A DNA stretch of 64,000 bases from Neobacillus vireti (GCF_001026695.1 NZ_LDNB01000018.1:199-64198); one strand, 5' to 3'; counted from the first letter of the stretch, positions 6,659 to 15,784 are shown. Notes: generated by a model not told the origin, from the sequence alone. Numbers and translations are program-made.

Positions 6659-8527
6659 ATGATGGAGAATGCATGGCTCATACCGCTTTTCCCGCTATTA
6701 TCGTTTTTGATCCTTCTTCTATTCGGTAAGCGCCTGAAGGAGGCGAGCGCCTATGTGGGGATTCTTCTCACGCTGGCATCGCTAGTCTTCTCGATTCTCG
6801 TATTATTCGAGCGCTTTTCGGAGCCAACCTATAGCACGAAATTTGACTGGCTCACGATTGGAGATTTGCATCTAACAGCGGGTTTTGAAGTGAATCAATT
6901 GAATGCATTAATGCTGTTTATCGTATCGCTCGTAAGTTTCTTAGTACATACCTACTCGAAAGGGTACATGAACGGGGATGAGCGGTTTCCAGTATTCTAT
7001 GCCTATTTAGGACTATTTACGTTTGCAATGCTCGGGCTCGTCATCTCGCCGAACCTGCTGCAAACCTATATTTTCTGGGAGCTTGTTGGTGTCGGTTCCT
7101 TCCTATTAATCGGCTTTTATTATTACAAAGAAGAAGCAAAGGCCGCCGCGAAAAAGGCGTTCATCATGACCCGGATTGGGGACGTTGGACTCTTCATTGG
7201 GATGATCCTGCTCTTCTGGGAAACAAAAAGCTTTGAATACAGCGAAATTTTCGCAGCAGTCGATGCCGGCGCGGTGTCAGGCACCATGATCACCCTAACC
7301 GCAATCCTGATTTTTATCGGCGCGGTCGGCAAATCGGGTCAGTTCCCGCTGCATACGTGGCTTCCGGATGCGATGGAAGGTCCGACACCTGTTTCGGCCC
7401 TCATCCACGCGGCAACAATGGTTGCGGCCGGGGTTTACTTAGTGGCTGCCCTATTCCCGCTGTTCGCAGCAAGCAAAACCGCATTGTTAACGATTGCCGT
7501 CATCGGCGCGTTTACCGCCATTTTTGCGGCGAGCATCGGACTTGTCCAAACTGATATCAAGAGAGTCCTTGCCTACTCAACCGTGAGCCAATTAGGCTAC
7601 ATGATGCTGGCGCTCGGCTCTGCAGGATATGTCGCCGGTGTTTTCCACCTGATGACACACGCGTTCTTCAAGGCGCTCCTATTCCTAGCAGCCGGCTCCG
7701 TGATTCACGCCGTGCATACGCAGAACATCGAGGAAATGGGTGGACTTTGGAAAAAATTAAAGCTGACCGGTCCGTTATTCTTAATTGGAACACTTGCAAT
7801 CAGCGGTGTGCCAGGGCTTTCCGGTTTCTTCAGTAAAGATGAAATTTTAGTCGCCGCATGGGAAGGCGGACATCCAATCCTCTTCTTCTTGGCGTTAATT
7901 GCAGCATTCATGACGGCATTCTACATGTTCCGCTTGTTCTTCCTGGTCTTCACCGGCGAAGCCCGCAGCGAACAAAAGCATGTTCACGAATCGCCAAACA
8001 ACATGACATATCCGATGATTCTTCTAGGCGTCTTAGCGGTCATCGCTGGTTATGTGAACACACCATGGTTCGGTTCCTTCCTTGGCGACTGGCTCGTTGA
8101 CGGCAACCCGGCACTCGGCCATGGCCATGTCGAAGGTCCAATCTGGATCATGATTGCGGCAACCGTTGTTTCCTTAGCTGGAATCTACTTTGCCTACTTG
8201 ATGTACCGCAAGCGTTCCATCGCCCGCAACACCATCAGCGGCACGGGGGACACCTTGCACACGATTTTACTGAACAAATATTACGTTGACGAATTCTATC
8301 AACTCACAGTCGTCGCGTTTACAAAAGGCTTAAGCTATTTCCTTCGCTTCATTGATGTCTTCCTCGTGGAAGGACTCGTCAAGGGCGTTGTCGGAATTGT
8401 CCAAGGCCTTGGTCGAACTGGTTCGAAAATGCAGACCGGACAGGTACAGACATATGGGGCTGTTGCCTTTTTCAGCCTTGCGCTGCTCGTCGTCATCTTT
8501 GCGTTAACAGGGGGGTACTTACGATGA
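6659..8527 (+). CDS. nuoL: NADH-quinone oxidoreductase subunit L
   Basis: Largest proton-pumping antiporter-like subunit, with a discontinuous helix region (KSGQFPLHTWLPDAMEGPTPVSALIHAATMVAAGVYL) and the long lateral helix at the C-terminus. It has 622 residues from ATG 6659, which has AAAAGGGGA eight bases upstream; open frame further upstream (from 6605) has no binding site. An exact copy of the 13-bp dispersed repeat occurs in-frame at 7273-7285, encoding GVSGT/VSGT. The stop overlaps nuoM by four bases. Confidence 0.95.
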   Translation: MMENAWLIPLFPLLSFLILLLFGKRLKEASAYVGILLTLASLVFSILVLFERFSEPTYSTKFDWLTIGDLHLTAGFEVNQLNALMLFIVSLVSFLVHTYSKGYMNGDERFPVFYAYLGLFTFAMLGLVISPNLLQTYIFWELVGVGSFLLIGFYYYKEEAKAAAKKAFIMTRIGDVGLFIGMILLFWETKSFEYSEIFAAVDAGAVSGTMITLTAILIFIGAVGKSGQFPLHTWLPDAMEGPTPVSALIHAATMVAAGVYLVAALFPLFAASKTALLTIAVIGAFTAIFAASIGLVQTDIKRVLAYSTVSQLGYMMLALGSAGYVAGVFHLMTHAFFKALLFLAAGSVIHAVHTQNIEEMGGLWKKLKLTGPLFLIGTLAISGVPGLSGFFSKDEILVAAWEGGHPILFFLALIAAFMTAFYMFRLFFLVFTGEARSEQKHVHESPNNMTYPMILLGVLAVIAGYVNTPWFGSFLGDWLVDGNPALGHGHVEGPIWIMIAATVVSLAGIYFAYLMYRKRSIARNTISGTGDTLHTILLNKYYVDEFYQLTVVAFTKGLSYFLRFIDVFLVEGLVKGVVGIVQGLGRTGSKMQTGQVQTYGAVAFFSLALLVVIFALTGGYLR

Positions 8528-10035
8528 ATTTACAATCGACACTTTCAATCCTAGTATTCTCCCCTTTACTAGGAATCATCGTTTTAGCATTTTTGCCGAA
8601 ACAATCGGAGAAACTCATTAAAGTGGTCGGCTTTTTAGCGACGATTCCAGCTTTATTAATCGCACTTGCCGCTTACTTACACTTTCAGTGGGGCAAGGAT
8701 TTAGCTGATTTTGCCGTCTCGAAGGCGTGGATTCAATTCCGCGGCATGGGCGGCGTCCCAGAACCATTTTTCTCTGTTAATTATGAGCTCGCACTAAGCG
8801 GCTTTCAGCTCGTACTTGTTGTGCTTACAGCCGTCGTTGCAACACTTTCAGCGCTAGCGGCTGCCAAGTTTGTCAAGAAAGAATGGAAAGGCTACTTCAT
8901 GCTGTTTCTTTTACTAGAAATCGGCATGCTCGGTGTCTTTACCGCAGAAAACTTAATTCTATTCTTTATCTTTTTCGAAATCACGCTGATTCCAACCTTC
9001 TTCTTAATCGGAAAATGGGGTTATTTTGAAAAAGAAAAAGCAGCATACAGCTTCCTAATCTATAACGGCTTAGGCTCCGCTGTTCTGCTGATTGTCATTA
9101 TGATTCTGTTTGCAAAAACAGGTACAACCAATATTGAGATGCTGGCCCAAATCATGGCCGACCCAAGCGCACCGCTGTCTGGCGACTTGAAGCTCGGTCT
9201 ATTAATCTCATTATTAATCGCATTTGGAGTAAAATTACCGATTTTCCCGCTGCACAGCTGGATGCTCAAGGTTCACGTCCAGGCGCCGCCATCGGTTGTA
9301 ATGATCCACTCGGGGATCCTGCTCAAAATTGGTGCGTACGGCTTAATTCGTTTTGGAATGGGGATTTTTCCCGAGCAATTTAAAACACTTAGCATCCTAA
9401 TTGCCATTCTTGGAGTGATCAACCTGCTCTACGGGGCGTTTTTAGCATTCATTCAAACAGACTTTAAAATGGTGTTAGCATATTCTTCGATTTCACATAT
9501 GGGCATTGTGTTAATCGGACTGGCTGCCATGAACGAGGCTGGAGTGCAAGGGGCGATTTTCCAAGTGATTTCGCACGGCTTGATTTCCGCGCTATTGTTC
9601 TTCTTGGTTGGAGTCTTGTACGAGCGGACCGACACGTCGCTGATCGGAAATCTCGGCGGTATCGCCAAAGGGATGCCGATTGCCGCAGGCTTCTTGCTTG
9701 CCGGTGCAATGGCATCACTCGGTCTTCCGGGCATGTCCGGGTTCGTCAGCGAATTTATGGCTTTCCTCGGTCTGTTCAAAGAATTGCCGTGGATTGCTGC
9801 TGTTGGAACCATCGGCATTATCATGACGGCGGCGTACTTGCTGCGCGCGGTCCTTGGCATGACCTACGGCAAGTCACACCGTGAATTTACCGGTGTCCTT
9901 GACCTTAAAGGGGTCGAATTAATCCCAGTCGGGGTTCTGATGTTACTTATCGTGGTAATCGGCGTTTTCCCAAGTGTGTTAAGCTCACCGCTGCAAACAA
10001 CACTGGAAACAATCATGCTTGGGATAGGAGGGTGA
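8524..10035 (+). CDS. nuoM: NADH-quinone oxidoreductase subunit M
   Basis: Second antiporter-like proton pump subunit, 503 residues and about fourteen helices. Conserved elements include EITLIPTFFLIGKWG (membrane glutamate) and FGVKLPIFPLHSWMLKVHVQAPPSVVMIHSG with its lysine and histidine. ATG 8524 overlaps the nuoL stop. NuoN follows after six bases. Confidence 0.95.
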   Translation: MNLQSTLSILVFSPLLGIIVLAFLPKQSEKLIKVVGFLATIPALLIALAAYLHFQWGKDLADFAVSKAWIQFRGMGGVPEPFFSVNYELALSGFQLVLVVLTAVVATLSALAAAKFVKKEWKGYFMLFLLLEIGMLGVFTAENLILFFIFFEITLIPTFFLIGKWGYFEKEKAAYSFLIYNGLGSAVLLIVIMILFAKTGTTNIEMLAQIMADPSAPLSGDLKLGLLISLLIAFGVKLPIFPLHSWMLKVHVQAPPSVVMIHSGILLKIGAYGLIRFGMGIFPEQFKTLSILIAILGVINLLYGAFLAFIQTDFKMVLAYSSISHMGIVLIGLAAMNEAGVQGAIFQVISHGLISALLFFLVGVLYERTDTSLIGNLGGIAKGMPIAAGFLLAGAMASLGLPGMSGFVSEFMAFLGLFKELPWIAAVGTIGIIMTAAYLLRAVLGMTYGKSHREFTGVLDLKGVELIPVGVLMLLIVVIGVFPSVLSSPLQTTLETIMLGIGG

Positions 10036-10041
10036 TGAAGG

Positions 10042-11523
10042 ATGAGTCTTGAGACATTGAGCGAGTTTAATTGGAGTGTTATGACACCAGAGTTCATCAT
10101 CCTTGGCGTCATCGCATTGCTGACATTACTAGATTTATTTATGCCAAAGCGTATTGACCGCAGAATTCTTGGCTGGCTCTCCATTGCCGGTATTATTGCC
10201 GCAATGGCTGCGCTCTTCAGCTTACTTGGCACAGAGCCAACCTCGATTCTATATGATACATTTACGCTTGATATGTTTGGCAAGTCGTTTAAATTACTAT
10301 TGCTTGCCGGTGCTGGCCTCGTCATGTTTTTGGCGGTCAGCTATGACGCAAAAGAGGGTATGGAAGACTACCGCGGCGAGTTTTACTACTTGTTCTTAAC
10401 GGCCTTGCTCGGTGCGATGTTCATGACATCGAGCGGCGACTTAATTACTTTGTTTATCGGATTGGAATTGCTATCGATTTCTTCCTATATATTAGCAGGC
10501 ATCAAGAAGCACAACCTGAAGTCCAACGAATCGGCGATGAAATACGTTATCAATGGCTCGATTGCAACGGCAATCACGCTTTTCGGGATGAGTTATGTGT
10601 ACGGATTAACCGGCTCAACCAATTTAGCGGAAATCGCCAATAAGTTGTCCGCAGTTGTCGATGGCCAGCATACCTACTTGCTCGGTCTTGCCTTCTTAAT
10701 GATTTTTGTCGGTCTATCGTTTAAACTGGCTTCGGCACCGTTCCACATGTGGGCGCCGGATGTTTATCAAGGGGCGCCGACACCTGTTACGGCCTTCCTG
10801 AGTGTCGTTTCGAAAACGGCTGGGTTTGTGATTGTCATCCGGATTCTGATTTCCGTGTTTTTCAATGCCGCTCCATCGGGGGATGGGGGCAGTATCCTGT
10901 TCAAAATGCACGATTATCTGGCCTTCCTTGCCGCGGTTACGATGATCATCGGTAACGTCGTCGCGTTGAAACAAACGAATATTAAACGGATGTTTGCTTA
11001 TTCCAGCATCGCCCACGCCGGTTATCTGCTTGTTGCCTTAACGACGCTGAGCGCGAATTTAATCTTTTCCGTTTGGTTTTACCTGCTTGCCTACATGTTA
11101 ATGAACCTTGGCGCTTTTGCAGTTATCCAAGTCGTAACGGAAAAAACGGGTTCAGCTGAGATTGCTGATTTCGCCGGGCTGTACCGTCGTTCACCGGTTC
11201 TCGCTGTCACGATGGGAATATTACTCGTTTCCTTGGCAGGCTTCCCGGGCACAGCCGGATTCATCGGCAAGTTAAACATCTTTGTCGGCGCCTTTTACGG
11301 CGAGCCGCATTACGTACTGGCTTCGATCATGATTGCGACCACCGTCGTCTCGTATTTCTATTATTTCGGCGTCATGACGCAAATGTTCTTCCGCCCGGCG
11401 CGCGAAGAAAGCAAGTTCAACCTGCCATTCGGCATCATCGTTGTCCTAATTGTGGCTGTCGTTGGTTCTGTTTTATTCGGGGTAGCGCCTAACATCGCGC
11501 TCGATTTTTTGAACAAAATGTAA
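10042..11523 (+). CDS. nuoN: NADH-quinone oxidoreductase subunit N
   Basis: Third antiporter-like subunit, 493 residues. Landmarks are TLFIGLELLSISSYILAG (glutamate in the first half channel) and FKLASAPFHMWAPDVYQGAPTPVTAFLS (lysine and histidine). A GGAGGGTGATG ribosome binding region precedes ATG 10042. It is the last gene of the operon and a strong hairpin terminator follows at about 11570. Confidence 0.95.
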   Translation: MSLETLSEFNWSVMTPEFIILGVIALLTLLDLFMPKRIDRRILGWLSIAGIIAAMAALFSLLGTEPTSILYDTFTLDMFGKSFKLLLLAGAGLVMFLAVSYDAKEGMEDYRGEFYYLFLTALLGAMFMTSSGDLITLFIGLELLSISSYILAGIKKHNLKSNESAMKYVINGSIATAITLFGMSYVYGLTGSTNLAEIANKLSAVVDGQHTYLLGLAFLMIFVGLSFKLASAPFHMWAPDVYQGAPTPVTAFLSVVSKTAGFVIVIRILISVFFNAAPSGDGGSILFKMHDYLAFLAAVTMIIGNVVALKQTNIKRMFAYSSIAHAGYLLVALTTLSANLIFSVWFYLLAYMLMNLGAFAVIQVVTEKTGSAEIADFAGLYRRSPVLAVTMGILLVSLAGFPGTAGFIGKLNIFVGAFYGEPHYVLASIMIATTVVSYFYYFGVMTQMFFRPAREESKFNLPFGIIVVLIVAVVGSVLFGVAPNIALDFLNKM

Positions 11524-11567
11524 AAAGGTAATACAAACAAGGGGTCAAATTAAAGGGGTATTCATAC

Positions 11568-11605
11568 AGAAAGAAGAGGCAGGGGGAGCCTCTTCTTTTT
11601 TTGCA
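11568..11605. terminator. Bidirectional terminator between nuoN and csbD-like gene
   Basis: The stem AGAAGAGGC/GCCTCTTCT with loop AGGGGGA is followed by a run of T on the plus strand and preceded by A-rich sequence. It can serve both convergent transcripts. Confidence 0.8.
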
Positions 11606-11610
11606 CAATT

Positions 11611-11799
11611 TTATTCTACTTTATCATCTTTTTCCGATAATTTTTCCTTTACATCCCCGTAACCTTCTTTCAGTTTACCCTTTGCCTTGTCCATTTTTCC
11701 TTCTGCTTCCTTTGAGTGATCGTCGGTTAATTTACCCCATTGTTCTTTTCCTTCACCCTTCACCTGGTCTAGCTTACCTTTTACTTGTTCTTTATTCAT
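11611..11799 (-). CDS. csbD: CsbD family general stress protein
   Basis: 62-residue, highly charged, hydrophilic protein made of the CsbD-type repeats (VKGKLDQVKGEGKEQWGKL ... AEGKMDKAKGKLKEGYGDV). CsbD-like proteins are among the most strongly sigma-B-induced proteins in Bacillus; their biochemical role is unknown. ATG at 11797-11799 has AGGAGG upstream on the minus strand. A good sigma-B promoter lies at 11844-11869. Confidence 0.9.
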   Translation of the reverse strand: MNKEQVKGKLDQVKGEGKEQWGKLTDDHSKEAEGKMDKAKGKLKEGYGDVKEKLSEKDDKVE

Positions 11800-11843
11800 T
11801 GTTAGTTCCTCCTTGGCTAAAGTTTTTTATCTCCACTATTCTA

Positions 11844-11869
11844 TTACCCTATGAGAAAGTCTAGGAAAC
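11844..11869 (-). promoter_or_regulatory. Candidate sigma-B promoter (csbD-like gene)
   Basis: On the minus strand it reads GTTTCC, 14 bp, GGGTAA, close to the sigma-B consensus GTTTAA-N12-15-GGGTAT. It lies 45 bases upstream of the csbD-like start and overlaps the 3' end of the neighbouring lipoprotein gene. Confidence 0.7.
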
Positions 11870-11870
11870 T

Positions 11871-12155
11871 CTAGTTATTATTTTCATCAGCCTTTTCCCC
11901 GTCGTCGACGCCATCATTGGCTTCCTCTTCTTTTATTTTTTTCTCAACATCGTTCTTGATATCGTTTAAATTGTCCTTTGCTTCCTGATAGGCATCATTG
12001 GATTCCTGCTTTGTGTCGTTATCAATCGCATCTTTTTGCTCGCCATCATTAATGCCATTATCTTGGTCGACACCATCGCCGCAACCGGCTAATCCAAATG
12101 TTAGGAAAACAGCAAATCCGCCAGCTAGTAATTTTTTCTTCTTAGCAGTAATCAT
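11871..12155 (-). CDS. Small acidic lipoprotein, unknown function
   Basis: 94 residues. The N-terminus is a lipoprotein signal peptide (KKKK, hydrophobic core, lipobox LAGC with cysteine 25). The rest is a very acidic, Asp/Glu/Asn-rich hydrophilic tail (about residues 26-94) with no domain I recognise. The start at 12153-12155 has GAGGAGG upstream. It is followed by the csbD-like gene on the same strand and has its own candidate sigma-B promoter, so it is probably a surface stress protein. The function is not known to me. Confidence 0.8.
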   Translation of the reverse strand: MITAKKKKLLAGGFAVFLTFGLAGCGDGVDQDNGINDGEQKDAIDNDTKQESNDAYQEAKDNLNDIKNDVEKKIKEEEANDGVDDGEKADENNN

Positions 12156-12194
12156 GGATACTCCTCCTCTAAATTCGTCTAGCTGGTGGGTATA

Positions 12195-12219
12195 TTTCCC
12201 CTTAAAAAAAATTCAAAAC
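12195..12219 (-). promoter_or_regulatory. Candidate sigma-B promoter (lipoprotein gene)
   Basis: The minus strand reads GTTTTG, 13 bp, GGGAAA, about 40 bases upstream of the lipoprotein start. It is weaker than the others in the region because the -10 box deviates from GGGTAT. Confidence 0.45.
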
Positions 12220-12265
12220 CCCTAAATTCATCCAAATTATTCACCTACATTAAATGCATTTTTTA

Positions 12266-12451
12266 GACTGTGTTAAAACACATAGTTGATCGTTAGCACA
12301 ATGTTGATTGGAGTGGAAGGCGCGAGACTCCTGCGGGAGCAGCGGGACAGGTGAGACCCCGCAGGCGCTTAAGCGCCGAGGAGGCTCACCGCCCGCCCCG
12401 CGGAAAGCGAAGCGCCTGGAACGGAGATCAATATTCACTTTAAAAGAGCCA
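12266..12451. repeat. Copy 1 of a 185-bp structured GC-rich repeat
   Basis: The core runs from GTTGATTGGAGTGG at 12303 to about 12442 and contains CTCCTGCGGGAGCAGCGGG and GGCGCTTAAGCGCC. Left and right arms are complementary (GTTGATT...GGCGC with GCGCC...AATCAAC), and outer TGTTAAA/TTTAA arms extend it. It is nearly identical to 14173-14360. Repeats of this sequence type recur in Bacillaceae genomes to my knowledge; their function is unknown. Confidence 0.85.
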
Positions 12452-12482
12452 TTTTTAAATAATCACCGAGACAATATCGCAT

Positions 12483-12507
12483 GTTTGAAGAAAGGGTGTT
12501 GGGGTAT
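12483..12507 (+). promoter_or_regulatory. Candidate sigma-B promoter (channel-like gene)
   Basis: GTTTGA, 13 bp, GGGTAT: a perfect -10 and five of six bases in the -35. It lies 43 bases upstream of the ATG at 12550. Confidence 0.7.
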
Positions 12508-12549
12508 TACAGTTACCAATCAATATTAGATAAAAAGGAGAGATGTTAC

Positions 12550-14043
12550 ATGACGTTTAGAAATATGACAGCCGGATGGTACACATACACCGACCAGCTT
12601 CCAAACTTATTACTGGCACTGCTTGTCCTCTTAATTGGCTGGCTGGCTGCTAAATGGATTGGCAAGGGTGTAGAGGCTGCGCTCAAGAAAACAAGCTTTG
12701 ATGATAAGCTGTTTTCCAACGTGGAAAAACGAAAATATCCATCAGAAGTGCTGATTGGAAAAATAGTTTACTATCTTTTACTGGTGTTTGTGTGGACAAT
12801 CTTTTTTAATATCCTGAACTTAAGTCTAATCGCAACGCCGCTCGTTAACATGTTATCGACAATCACAGCAGCAATCCCCAATCTATTAAAAGCAGCACTG
12901 ATTCTCCTATTTGCCTGGGCGGTCGCGACCGTGCTGAAACTGCTATTTAAAAGAGGGGCAGCGATGTTCCGTGTAGAAGGCCATCTAGTAAAATGGAAGA
13001 TGGCCAAAAATCAACTAGATGCCAGCACCAAAGTGAACAGTATCGCAAAGGCACTCTTCTATTTTGTTCTTTTGCTATTTTTACCAGGGGTATTAGGCGC
13101 ATTGCAGCTGGATGGGATTTCTGAACCTTTCGCACATGTCCTTTCGACCTTACTGGCCATTATTCCAAAATTATTTGCGGCAGCCCTCATTATTTTTATC
13201 GGCTGGCTGATTGCAAAACTTGTTCGTGATATTTTAACCAATTTTTTAAAGAGCATTGGGACGGAACGACTCGGACAGCGATTTGGACTTGAAGGAGCTA
13301 ATCTTTCAACCATTATCGGAAATATCGTGTTCATCCTCATCCTCATACCAACAATTATTACAGCTTTGGAAAAATTGGACTTAAAGGGAATTTCAGAGCC
13401 GGCAATTGCGATGCTCCAGCAAATTATGACCCTAATTCCAAACATTGCTGCGGCCATCATGTTAATTTTATTCGGAATATGGCTAGGAAAATGGGTTGAA
13501 AAAATGGTCGAGCAAATGCTCTGGCGCTTACGGTTTGATAATATTTTCCACCATATGGGAATCGGCTCGTTGACACCGAATGGGCAGTCGAAGTACACGT
13601 TGTCACAGCTCGTTGGGCTGCTGGCGAAAATTGTCGTGGTGATCTTATTTACAGCAGAAGCCTTGCAAATTGTTCATTTAAATTTCTTAGTTACGTTAGC
13701 AACGGGGGTAATTGCCTATTTACCAATGCTATTAGCGGCATTAGTAATTTTAGGGGTCGGCTTATATTTAGGCTATTTAGTCGAGCGGGTGCTGCAAAAT
13801 GTCTTAAAACAGCGCTACTCCCGCACCCTTGCCGCGGTTGCAAAATATGCAATCTTTACGATTACGCTGTTTATGGCGTTAGACCAACTCGGTGTAGCCC
13901 ACTCCATTGTCAATGCGGCCTTTATTCTCGTCTTAGGCGGTTTGGCGCTGGCATTCGGACTCGCATTTGGACTTGGCGGAACAGAGTTTGCCCGCAAATA
14001 TTTACGGAAACTAGACAATAAACTGGAAGAGGAAAATTTATAA
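12550..14043 (+). CDS. Conserved TM-helix repeat protein, mechanosensitive-channel-like
   Basis: 497-residue integral membrane protein built from at least four repeats of a hydrophobic hairpin, each beginning with a phrase like IPKLFAAALIIFIGWLIAKLV or IPNIAAAIMLILFGIWLGKWV and separated by amphipathic segments of about 60-70 residues. This matches the conserved TM-helix family (Pfam TM_helix, as in Pseudomonas CmpX), often annotated as mechanosensitive channel; pore activity is not shown by sequence. ATG 12550 is chosen for AAAAGGAG just upstream; the open frame extends to 12481 without a binding site. A sigma-B promoter precedes it, fitting a role in membrane stress. It is flanked by two direct copies of the 185-bp repeat. 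Confidence 0.82.
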   Translation: MTFRNMTAGWYTYTDQLPNLLLALLVLLIGWLAAKWIGKGVEAALKKTSFDDKLFSNVEKRKYPSEVLIGKIVYYLLLVFVWTIFFNILNLSLIATPLVNMLSTITAAIPNLLKAALILLFAWAVATVLKLLFKRGAAMFRVEGHLVKWKMAKNQLDASTKVNSIAKALFYFVLLLFLPGVLGALQLDGISEPFAHVLSTLLAIIPKLFAAALIIFIGWLIAKLVRDILTNFLKSIGTERLGQRFGLEGANLSTIIGNIVFILILIPTIITALEKLDLKGISEPAIAMLQQIMTLIPNIAAAIMLILFGIWLGKWVEKMVEQMLWRLRFDNIFHHMGIGSLTPNGQSKYTLSQLVGLLAKIVVVILFTAEALQIVHLNFLVTLATGVIAYLPMLLAALVILGVGLYLGYLVERVLQNVLKQRYSRTLAAVAKYAIFTITLFMALDQLGVAHSIVNAAFILVLGGLALAFGLAFGLGGTEFARKYLRKLDNKLEEENL

Positions 14044-14128
14044 TGTAGAACGGGAATGATCCGGAACACCCTTGGCTGAGGCAAATCAATCTGGAACCCC
14101 TTGGCTAGGGGGGAATTTATAAACAAAA

Positions 14129-14168
14129 CAATCCGAAATCCCCATCTGATTTCGGATTGTTATTTTTA
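14129..14168 (+). terminator. Terminator after the channel-like gene
   Basis: The stem CAATCCGAAATC/GATTTCGGATTG with a seven-base loop is followed by TTATTTTT. It lies about 85 bases after the stop codon. Confidence 0.85.
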
Positions 14169-14172
14169 AAAA

Positions 14173-14360
14173 AGGCTGTGTTAAAGAACATTTTTGATTA
14201 TGAACACAATGTTGATTGGAGTGGAAGGCGCGAGACTCCTGCGGGAGCAGCGGGACAGGTGAGACCCCGCAGGCGCTTTAGCGCCGAGGAGGCTCACCGC
14301 CCGCCCCGCGGAAAGCGAAGCGCCTGGAACGGAAATCAACATTCACTTTTAACAAAGCCT
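14173..14360. repeat. Copy 2 of the 185-bp structured repeat
   Basis: Near-identical to copy 1 and in the same orientation. The core spans 14211-14349. Outer arms AGGCTGTGTTAAA and TTTTAACAAAGCCT pair, so the whole unit can fold on itself. Copies 1 and 2 lie 1.9 kb apart as direct repeats. Confidence 0.87.
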
Positions 14361-14382
14361 TAAAAAAAGGGAGGTGCAGGGT

Positions 14383-15687
14383 ATGCTGATGATAAATCTA
14401 TTAGTGATTGCACTGCTCATTGTCTTAACTGGTTTCTTCGTCGCGATTGAATTTGCTATTGTCAAGGTACGGACGTCGCGGATTGACCAATTGATTCTGG
14501 AAGGGAAAAAGAGCGCGATTGCAGCGAAAACAGTTGTGACCCATCTTGATGAATATTTGTCAGCCACACAGCTTGGCATCACGGTGACGGCGTTGGGACT
14601 GGGCTGGCTTGGAGAACCGACGGTAGAAAAGCTGTTTCATCCGTTGCTGGTAATACTAGGGATGAACGATGCTGTGACCCATATCGTCTCCTTTGCGCTG
14701 GCGTTTGCCATTGTTACCTTTATCCACGTGGTCGCAGGGGAATTGGCGCCAAAAACAGTGGCCATTCAAAAAGCGGAGGCCATTACGCTGTTATTCGCCA
14801 AACCGATCATCATATTTTACAAAATTATGTTTCCATTTATTTGGTTGTTAAACAATGCTGCCCGTTTGCTTGTCGGCCTGTTTGGGTTAAAGCCAGGGGC
14901 CGAGCTTGAAGTGGCGCACTCGGAGGAAGAGCTGCGGATTCTCCTGTCAGAAAGCTATCATAGCGGGGAAATCAACAAAAATGAATGGAAATATGTTAAC
15001 AATATTTTTGAATTTGATGAGCGGATCGCCAAGGAGGTTATGGTGCCGCGGACAGAAATGATCTGTCTCTCAGTTGAAGATACGATTGGGGACGTCGTGC
15101 AAACGATGAAGGAGGAAAAATTTACCCGTTATCCCGTTATCGAGGGGGATAAAGATCATATTATTGGTGTAATGAACGTGAAAATGTTTATAACCGCTAA
15201 AATCATGAGTCAAGGTCAATATCAAAATTGGAAAATAAAATCTTATATCCAGCCTGTGATTCGCGTCATCGAAACCATCCCGATTCATGACTTATTGATC
15301 AAGATGCAGATGGAACGAACCCATATGGCGATTCTGCTGGACGAATATGGGGGGACCTCTGGTTTAGTGACAGTCGAGGATATCATCGAGGAAATCATTG
15401 GCGAGGTAAGGGATGAATTTGATGGAGACGAAGTGTCGGAAATTCGCACGATCGAGGCGGATAAACACTATATTATTGATGCCAAAGTTGCCATTCGCGA
15501 AGTAAACCAGCTTCTCGGCACCCACTTAACCGATGAGGAAGTGGATACAATTGGCGGCTGGTTCCTGACACAAGATCCCACCGTTCAATTAGGTGCGGGC
15601 GCAGTGGTTGAAGCGGAAGAGTACTCGTTCAAAGTCCACGAAGCCGATGGTTACCACATCATGTATTTAGAAGTGATAAAGCGATAA
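14383..15687 (+). CDS. CNNM/CBS/CorC_HlyC family membrane protein (HlyC/CorC/TlyC type)
   Basis: 434 residues: a DUF21/CNNM membrane domain (about 1-190, including GFFVAIEFAIVKVR and a SATQLGITVTALGLGWLGEP loop), two CBS domains (about 215-335, starting at VMVPRTEMICLSVEDT) and a C-terminal CorC_HlyC domain (about 345-434). Families of this build are linked to magnesium or cobalt efflux; older annotations call them hemolysins. ATG 14383 has GGGAGGTG six bases upstream. It lies directly after repeat copy 2. A CorA-type transporter gene nearby suggests a divalent-cation theme. Confidence 0.9.
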   Translation: MLMINLLVIALLIVLTGFFVAIEFAIVKVRTSRIDQLILEGKKSAIAAKTVVTHLDEYLSATQLGITVTALGLGWLGEPTVEKLFHPLLVILGMNDAVTHIVSFALAFAIVTFIHVVAGELAPKTVAIQKAEAITLLFAKPIIIFYKIMFPFIWLLNNAARLLVGLFGLKPGAELEVAHSEEELRILLSESYHSGEINKNEWKYVNNIFEFDERIAKEVMVPRTEMICLSVEDTIGDVVQTMKEEKFTRYPVIEGDKDHIIGVMNVKMFITAKIMSQGQYQNWKIKSYIQPVIRVIETIPIHDLLIKMQMERTHMAILLDEYGGTSGLVTVEDIIEEIIGEVRDEFDGDEVSEIRTIEADKHYIIDAKVAIREVNQLLGTHLTDEEVDTIGGWFLTQDPTVQLGAGAVVEAEEYSFKVHEADGYHIMYLEVIKR

Positions 15688-15691
15688 TTGG

Positions 15692-15718
15692 GGCCTCAGG
15701 CGGGGCTTTTTTCTTTTG
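15692..15718 (+). terminator. Weak terminator after the CNNM gene
   Basis: A short GC-rich palindrome (GCCTCAGGC) followed by GGGGC and TTTTTTCTTTT. The stem is short, so confidence is low. Confidence 0.4.
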
Positions 15719-15784
15719 AGGAAAAAAGAGAAAATGGTCACCAATAGAAGTGCCGGGAACTCCCTATTTCCCCATCAAATTAAA

